Shown here: positions 59,338-64,000 of the stretch, piece after piece
Position numbering within the stretch: the stretch's first letter is position 1
Layout: every line of letters begins with the position of its first letter
Source: Ignelater luminosus
Taxonomy: Eukaryota > Arthropoda > Insecta > Coleoptera > Elateridae
DNA length: 64,000 nucleotides
Direction: 5' to 3'
NCBI GenBank assembly: GCA_011009095.1
Contig: VTPC01001827.1
Location: 1-64,000 of the forward strand
The notes under the pieces: model-generated
What the model saw: the letters and a program-made list of their open reading frames with translations, nothing else
Told to the model about the DNA's origin: nothing
The model's database searches: none
Made by a program: the position numbers and the translations under genes

Positions 59338-60353
59338 CAGTGTGTCTCAAATTCGTGGCTCACTATTAGAATCTCGGAAATTGTAAGAGATACGAAGTCG
59401 GTTAAATTAGAAAAAAATTGGCTATTTTGCAGATCAATTTACTTATTACGCTTTTGTTTTTTTCAAAAAAGTTTACGGCTTACTAGATATTCTCTAAAAA
59501 CGAAATTATCCGCTTTCTTTTAAAGTGAGATATCTCAGGAACGAGCAAAGATTGAAAAGAACAACACAGAAAAAAATCATTTTCGCGATCGTGGTGGAAC
59601 GTATATCCAAATTTTTTTAATGGAACGCATACTTGATTTTCATATTACTGAATAGCACGCCTTAAATGCTTTTCAGTAATACACGTTTTGGCATAGCTAT
59701 TCTTTTGCTTTACCGAGTTATGAAGTGAAACTCATTCTTCATCGTAGTGTGTCATGATATCTAACACATAAAGTCGTGGATTTTTATCTAATAAATTCAT
59801 TTGTTATGCAAAAATTGCTGAAACAAAATAAATACGCTTTTAAGATGTTTTACAGGGCATAAGCTGCTTATTTGACGCTATCTGTTAAATATCTTAAAAG
59901 AATCTTTCTTTTGTTTTAGCAATTGTTACATAACACGTGTAATTTATTTGACAAAAATTATGATGTCATATGTTTAATGTAATGGCACATTACATGCAGC
60001 AATATGAAAATCAAGTTGGAGTTTCATTTAAAAAAAAAATGCTTTTTAGGTTTCGCCGCCGAAGTAAAAGGAAAGAGGATCGCGAAACGGATTATTTTGT
60101 GTTAAAGTGCAAATTCTCTAAAACCTCTCTTTGTCGCTCTTTTCTATCCTTGCTCGTTCCTGAGATACTCCATTTTAAATAAAATCCGATAATTTTGTTT
60201 TTAGCAAATATCTAGTAAGCGGTAAACTTGTTTGAAAAAACCAAACATCAGTGAATTGATCTTCAAAATAGGCAATATTTTTCTAATTTAACTGACTTTG
60301 TATCGCTTACAATTTTCGAGATCCCAATAACGAGCCACGAATTTGGGACATTG
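59338..60353. mobile_element. 1,016-bp foldback element, ~500-bp arms, TATA target duplication
   Basis: The left end CAGTGTGTCTCAAATTCGTG and right end (reverse complement CAATGTCCCAAATTCGTG) start inverted repeats that continue almost to the centre near 59845. Matching checkpoints are GTTAAATTAGAAAAA, ATCTCAGGAACGAGCAA, CTTGATTTTCATATT and GCAAAAATTGCTGAAAC with its partner GTTTTAGCAATTGTTAC. By eye the outer 220 bp of the arms are roughly 80-85% identical. The left arm has about 110 bp extra near its middle. Both ends are flanked by TATA. No transposase is present and the superfamily is not assigned. A frame starting outside at 59122 runs into the left arm and is not supported as a gene. 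Confidence 0.8.
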
Positions 60354-63300
60354 TATATGGCGCGTCACATTGCAATCGCAAAAAACTTGGCCAAATTTTA
60401 AATATCGTCGGATTTCGTTAAAAGCTTGTACATGAGGTTTTTGAAACAGATGATAACAATTTTTTTCAAGATGGTGGATGCAATATGGCGGACAATTTTT
60501 TGAAGAAGTATTGGATTTTGCTGAAAACTCGTCTTTAAGAGTTTCTTTTGAATGTTTTCGATATCGAATATGGTATTGAAAGTGTTACTGCACGTATGCA
60601 TTAAAAATGACCTTACGTCAAGAGTTGCAGGAAGTTGCAATTAATTTTATGTTATTTCGATAAACAAAATAGAAATCTACACATAAAACACAATTTCAAC
60701 TCGAGATCTCTTGAGATCAAAAATATTTTACTAATTTACTATGAAAATATTTTTAAATCTACGATTATTTAATACATTTTTTCGAAGTCATTTTTGTTAC
60801 ATGTGTTGCCAAAGTTTACGACGAAAGAATATGTTGCAGTATTTGACTTACCTTCTGAAAGATCTTCCATCAAGTCGAATTTAAATCACATGCTACAAAC
60901 AAAAGCTTGCGCTCTGTAACATACACATAGCTGACTTCTACCTGAGACATAAAAGCCGGTTTAAAAGGTAGCCCGTTATCACTTGACCATTATATGCAGC
61001 AACTCTCTTGGTACAGAATTCCATAGTAGTAAACCGATAATTGAAAACTTTATTTTTTGAATTTTGGTCAGCTTTTTTCAATTTGAGACCACTGTGCGTC
61101 GGACCTATACGATAACGAAGCTGTTGGAGACAGACAAAAGCATTCTAGTTAGTTCTTCCAGTGCAGGGCAAAGCTCAATAGTGATACAAAGCAGATGAGT
61201 TTTTATGTTGAAGAGCAAACCTCCATCCTGGATCCAAGAATAGTTTAAAGAAGAAACGATTACTATTTCGATCACAGATGGTCCCCTGTTGGAAACTGAA
61301 GCTAAATCTTAAGGTAACACACCCTAAGAAGGTTAAAAATCGATCGTGAGACACCTACAAATGGAAGTCGAAGTCAATCTTGACTCGAGTTAATTTAAGA
61401 TAAGAATGTTTTTTTTCGCTGAAGAGACTCGACCTTGGATTTACGGATATTTTCCACGATACGGTTTAAAAACCGAGCAAAGAAAATGGCAGCAACGCCT
61501 AACAGTCATAGACCCTTTTTTCCATATAAAGATCATCAGATGGCTTTCCAATGGAAGGCGAAAGTAAACCTTGACTGTAAGTTCGTTTATGATAAAAAGG
61601 TTACAAAAAACGCGGTAAACTTGTAGATGGACCCTTCGGTGGACGGGAAAGCTCAACAGTGGTGCAACCTAAATCTGGCGTTCACTTACAATAAGAATTT
61701 TAAAAAAGGAGCGGCGAAGTTACTGTAAAGTGAACGATAGTCCCAAACGTGGGACATAACAGGTGTTCTATCGGTAGAAGACGAAGCACGTAGGCGTTAC
61801 CTCCGTTGGAGAGTAGATGTAACGCAAAGCTTAACTTCAAGTCTCAGGTAAGTTTACAAAAAAATTGTTAAAACTGCTAAGTGCCTCCTCTGAAGGATAA
61901 AGCTCAATCGTGAAACACCGCAGGGATCTCATGTTAGGAAAATGATAATCAAAGAAACAGTAGCGAAGACTGACCGTGAGACACCATCAGCGATAAACTT
62001 TCGTTGTACACCAAACTTCCTATTGGAAACTGTAGCACAGCCTAGTCGAGGAAAATGTTATCCTGCTGTAGCCAGTCACAACTGTTTCAGCAACTGAGAC
62101 GCAGATCAGGATCAATTATGATTGGTTCATGTACCTCAAGGCATTGTAAGTGGAAGGCGAAACGTAACGGTGGTGAAACGCAGAATCTCAAACTCAAACT
62201 CGAACCGAAGGGCAGTTTAAAAATGGACAACACACAAGCAGAGCCGACTGATAAGGCCCTTTCTTTTATATTGAAAGCTGAAGCACTGAAACTGACTTCA
62301 AGTTAATTTAAGTAAGACAGGCAAGTTACAAAAGAAACGGTGAAACGTCATGGTAGGCGGTCCTATCGGTGGAAGGCAGACAGTTAATGATGCAACGCAT
62401 ATTAGATCTTTGTTACTCGACCTTGGACACAACGGTAGTTCACTATAAGAAGGTAAAAATGAAGCGGCAAAACTGCGGCTAGATGTCGTTCGAAAAACGT
62501 CTCCTCCTCAGGCCATTCTTCTCATGTAGCGGTCATACAGCCCCTCCATTGCGTCTCCACCGCAGGCGAAATGCAGTTCGTGCTTCAAGTTCGTTTACAA
62601 CAACAACAAATCATAGATTGCTCTTCCTTTGGTGCAGGCGAAAGGTCAGCGATGGTGTAACGCAGGTGGACTTCTGTTGAAGAGTGAAGCTCAATCTGGA
62701 ATTCAGGTTCATTTACAATGAGAAGGTTTAACAAAACAGCAACAAAGGTACAACTGTAGATGACAGATTCTTCTCACTAGAAGGCAAACACCGATCGTGG
62801 ATAGATATTCTTTCTGTTGAGAAGCGAAGCTTCACAATAGGTGATGTAAAAACACTGGATTCTCGATGGAGTGCAATGATCAACCTTGAATCTCAGATAA
62901 CCTTACGATAAGAATGTGAAAATCTAAAGTGACTCCACTATAGGATCAAGTTCAATTGTGAGACACCCCCGAGTTCTCCCGATGGAGAAGGTGAAGCTCA
63001 AGAAAGGAGCGACAGATGGTTTGCTTATTGGACGGCGTACGGTGCTCCTTTCGATGGAGAACGAAGCCCGATAGTCAGTGATTCAACGCGGATGGATCAT
63101 TGTTGAGAGGTAAGCTTACTAGAAAACACTGCAGATAGCCTTCCCACTGTTCTGCGGAGACCGACTGTGAGCCACCACAAGTGGCTTAGTTTACGATAAA
63201 AAGGTGAAAAAGAAGAGCAGCCAAGATGGTCCCTCTAGCGGAACGCAAAGGTCAATCGTGAATTAATGTCGCGGATGGTGACTTCAAACGGCAGAGTAGC

Positions 63301-63574
63301 GGAGTAATGGGTCCTTGGAAACCACTGATGCAGTGTTCACCTTCTAACTTCACCATCAAAAAGAGAACAACGGAATCATTATTTAGCATAAAATTTTGGA
63401 ACTATTGCAAATCTGTTAGGATATGGGACTATCCGTATATGACGGATGTTACGTTTCGAGGACGATTGCCAAAAAAGTGTTAAAGTCATTCGTTTAACGT
63501 TTCCTTCCATCTTCAAACTTATTTCATTCTGCACCGTAGGTCGAGAAGGGGGGACGCGTGTTTGAATTGCACGC
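60354..63574. repeat. Degenerate repeat-rich region with GGCGAAG/AAGAAGGTT motifs
   Basis: From about 61.2 kb, imperfect copies of CGATGGAAGGCGAAGCTCAA, CGTGAGACACC and TTTACGATAAGAAGGTTAAA recur at irregular spacing (for example near 61550, 61575, 61905, 62150, 62440, 62640, 62715, 63055 and 63200). The first 800 bp is ordinary AT-rich DNA. Short frames have no domains. The motif style resembles 46.6-48.1 kb and 29-33 kb. Confidence 0.5.
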
Positions 63575-64000
63575 TGGCCGCCAACCGTCTTTTGTTTGTT
63601 TCTTTGTTTTTTTTTAAGCAAATATCGAAATATTGAGACTTTAATTTTTAGATGTGGTGGGAGAACGGTTTTTAAACTATTTGGACACCACCAACCGTCT
63701 TTTGCTTTTCGACAGTCATTCTATATTTTTGCTGATGCTATCGATATTAGGCTTTGATTGATTTTAAAGGGCCAGTCCTATCGAGCTGGAATTTAAACTG
63801 TTAACTACAGTAGGAGGAATGGCTTTTAAAAAATCCGAGCGCCACCGATTGTCGTTTGTTTTTTTTGCCAAATGTCCTGTATCTCGGGAATGGCTGGGCC
63901 TATCCACTTGGGACTTTAACTGTCACGTATGGTGGAGGAACGGCTTTCAGATAACCAATCGTCTTTTGTTTTTTCGACAGATATCCAATATCGTGTGAAC
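63575..64000. repeat. ~110-155-bp tandem repeat running off the window
   Basis: The landmark CCAACCGTCTTTTGTTTGTT recurs with variants near 63582, 63692, 63847 and 63955. Each is followed by a TCGACAG-ATATC-type tract and GGTGGAGGAACGGCTTT. The array continues past position 64000. Confidence 0.75.

Noticed and set aside
59122-59523. 133-codon plus-strand frame
   Set aside because: No recognised domain, and its second half is the left arm of the foldback element.

Overview
This is a eukaryotic nuclear window, almost certainly from an insect. The evidence is AT-rich DNA, short GT-AG introns (about 50-80 nt beside a few very long ones), a gene coding an FTZ-F1 (NR5A) nuclear receptor, medium-chain acyl-CoA dehydrogenase (MCAD) genes, poly-C2H2 zinc-finger genes, and many decayed insect-type transposable elements. 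I cannot fix the order from sequence alone. Intron-exon boundaries below were read by eye from splice signals, reading-frame phase and protein family knowledge.

Layout. (1) 1-5 kb: an (AAT)n microsatellite, a 199-bp pogo-like MITE and a 17-finger C2H2 gene on the minus strand (2657-4347). (2) 5.46-18.4 kb: a tandem segmental duplication of about 4.6 kb. Each unit carries a complete nine-exon MCAD gene on the plus strand (7555-9780 and 15637-17987), a decayed non-LTR retrotransposon immediately 3' of it, and the remains of a TIR element at its left edge. A retropepsin-bearing retroelement fragment lies between the units. (3) 18.4-22.3 kb: no recognised gene, with a 1-kb hAT-like non-autonomous element. 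(4) 23.1-24.2 kb: a second C2H2 gene (10 fingers, minus strand), with the same two-exon design as the first. (5) 26.56-26.81 kb: a small coding-like remnant. (6) 28.4-46.2 kb: the 3' part of ftz-f1 on the minus strand (four exons: Ftz-F1 box, hinge and the whole ligand-binding domain). Its 4.8-kb and 11.75-kb introns are filled with several unrelated tandem-repeat arrays. (7) 46.2-64 kb: no coding exon recognised. The DNA-binding-domain exon of ftz-f1 must lie further upstream, so this stretch is probably ftz-f1 intron. It holds an RTE-like LINE remnant, 1.02-kb repeats, a 1,016-bp foldback element and more degenerate tandem repeats.

The genes do not form a pathway. MCAD is a mitochondrial beta-oxidation enzyme, ftz-f1 is a developmental and ecdysone-cascade nuclear receptor, and the zinc-finger genes are probable transcription factors. 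The most informative features are the patchy, conversion-like identity between the two MCAD copies, a NAGNAG tandem acceptor in the ftz-f1 ligand-binding domain, the load of tandem arrays in ftz-f1 introns, and the 1-kb foldback element. I did not find a clearly new multi-gene system.
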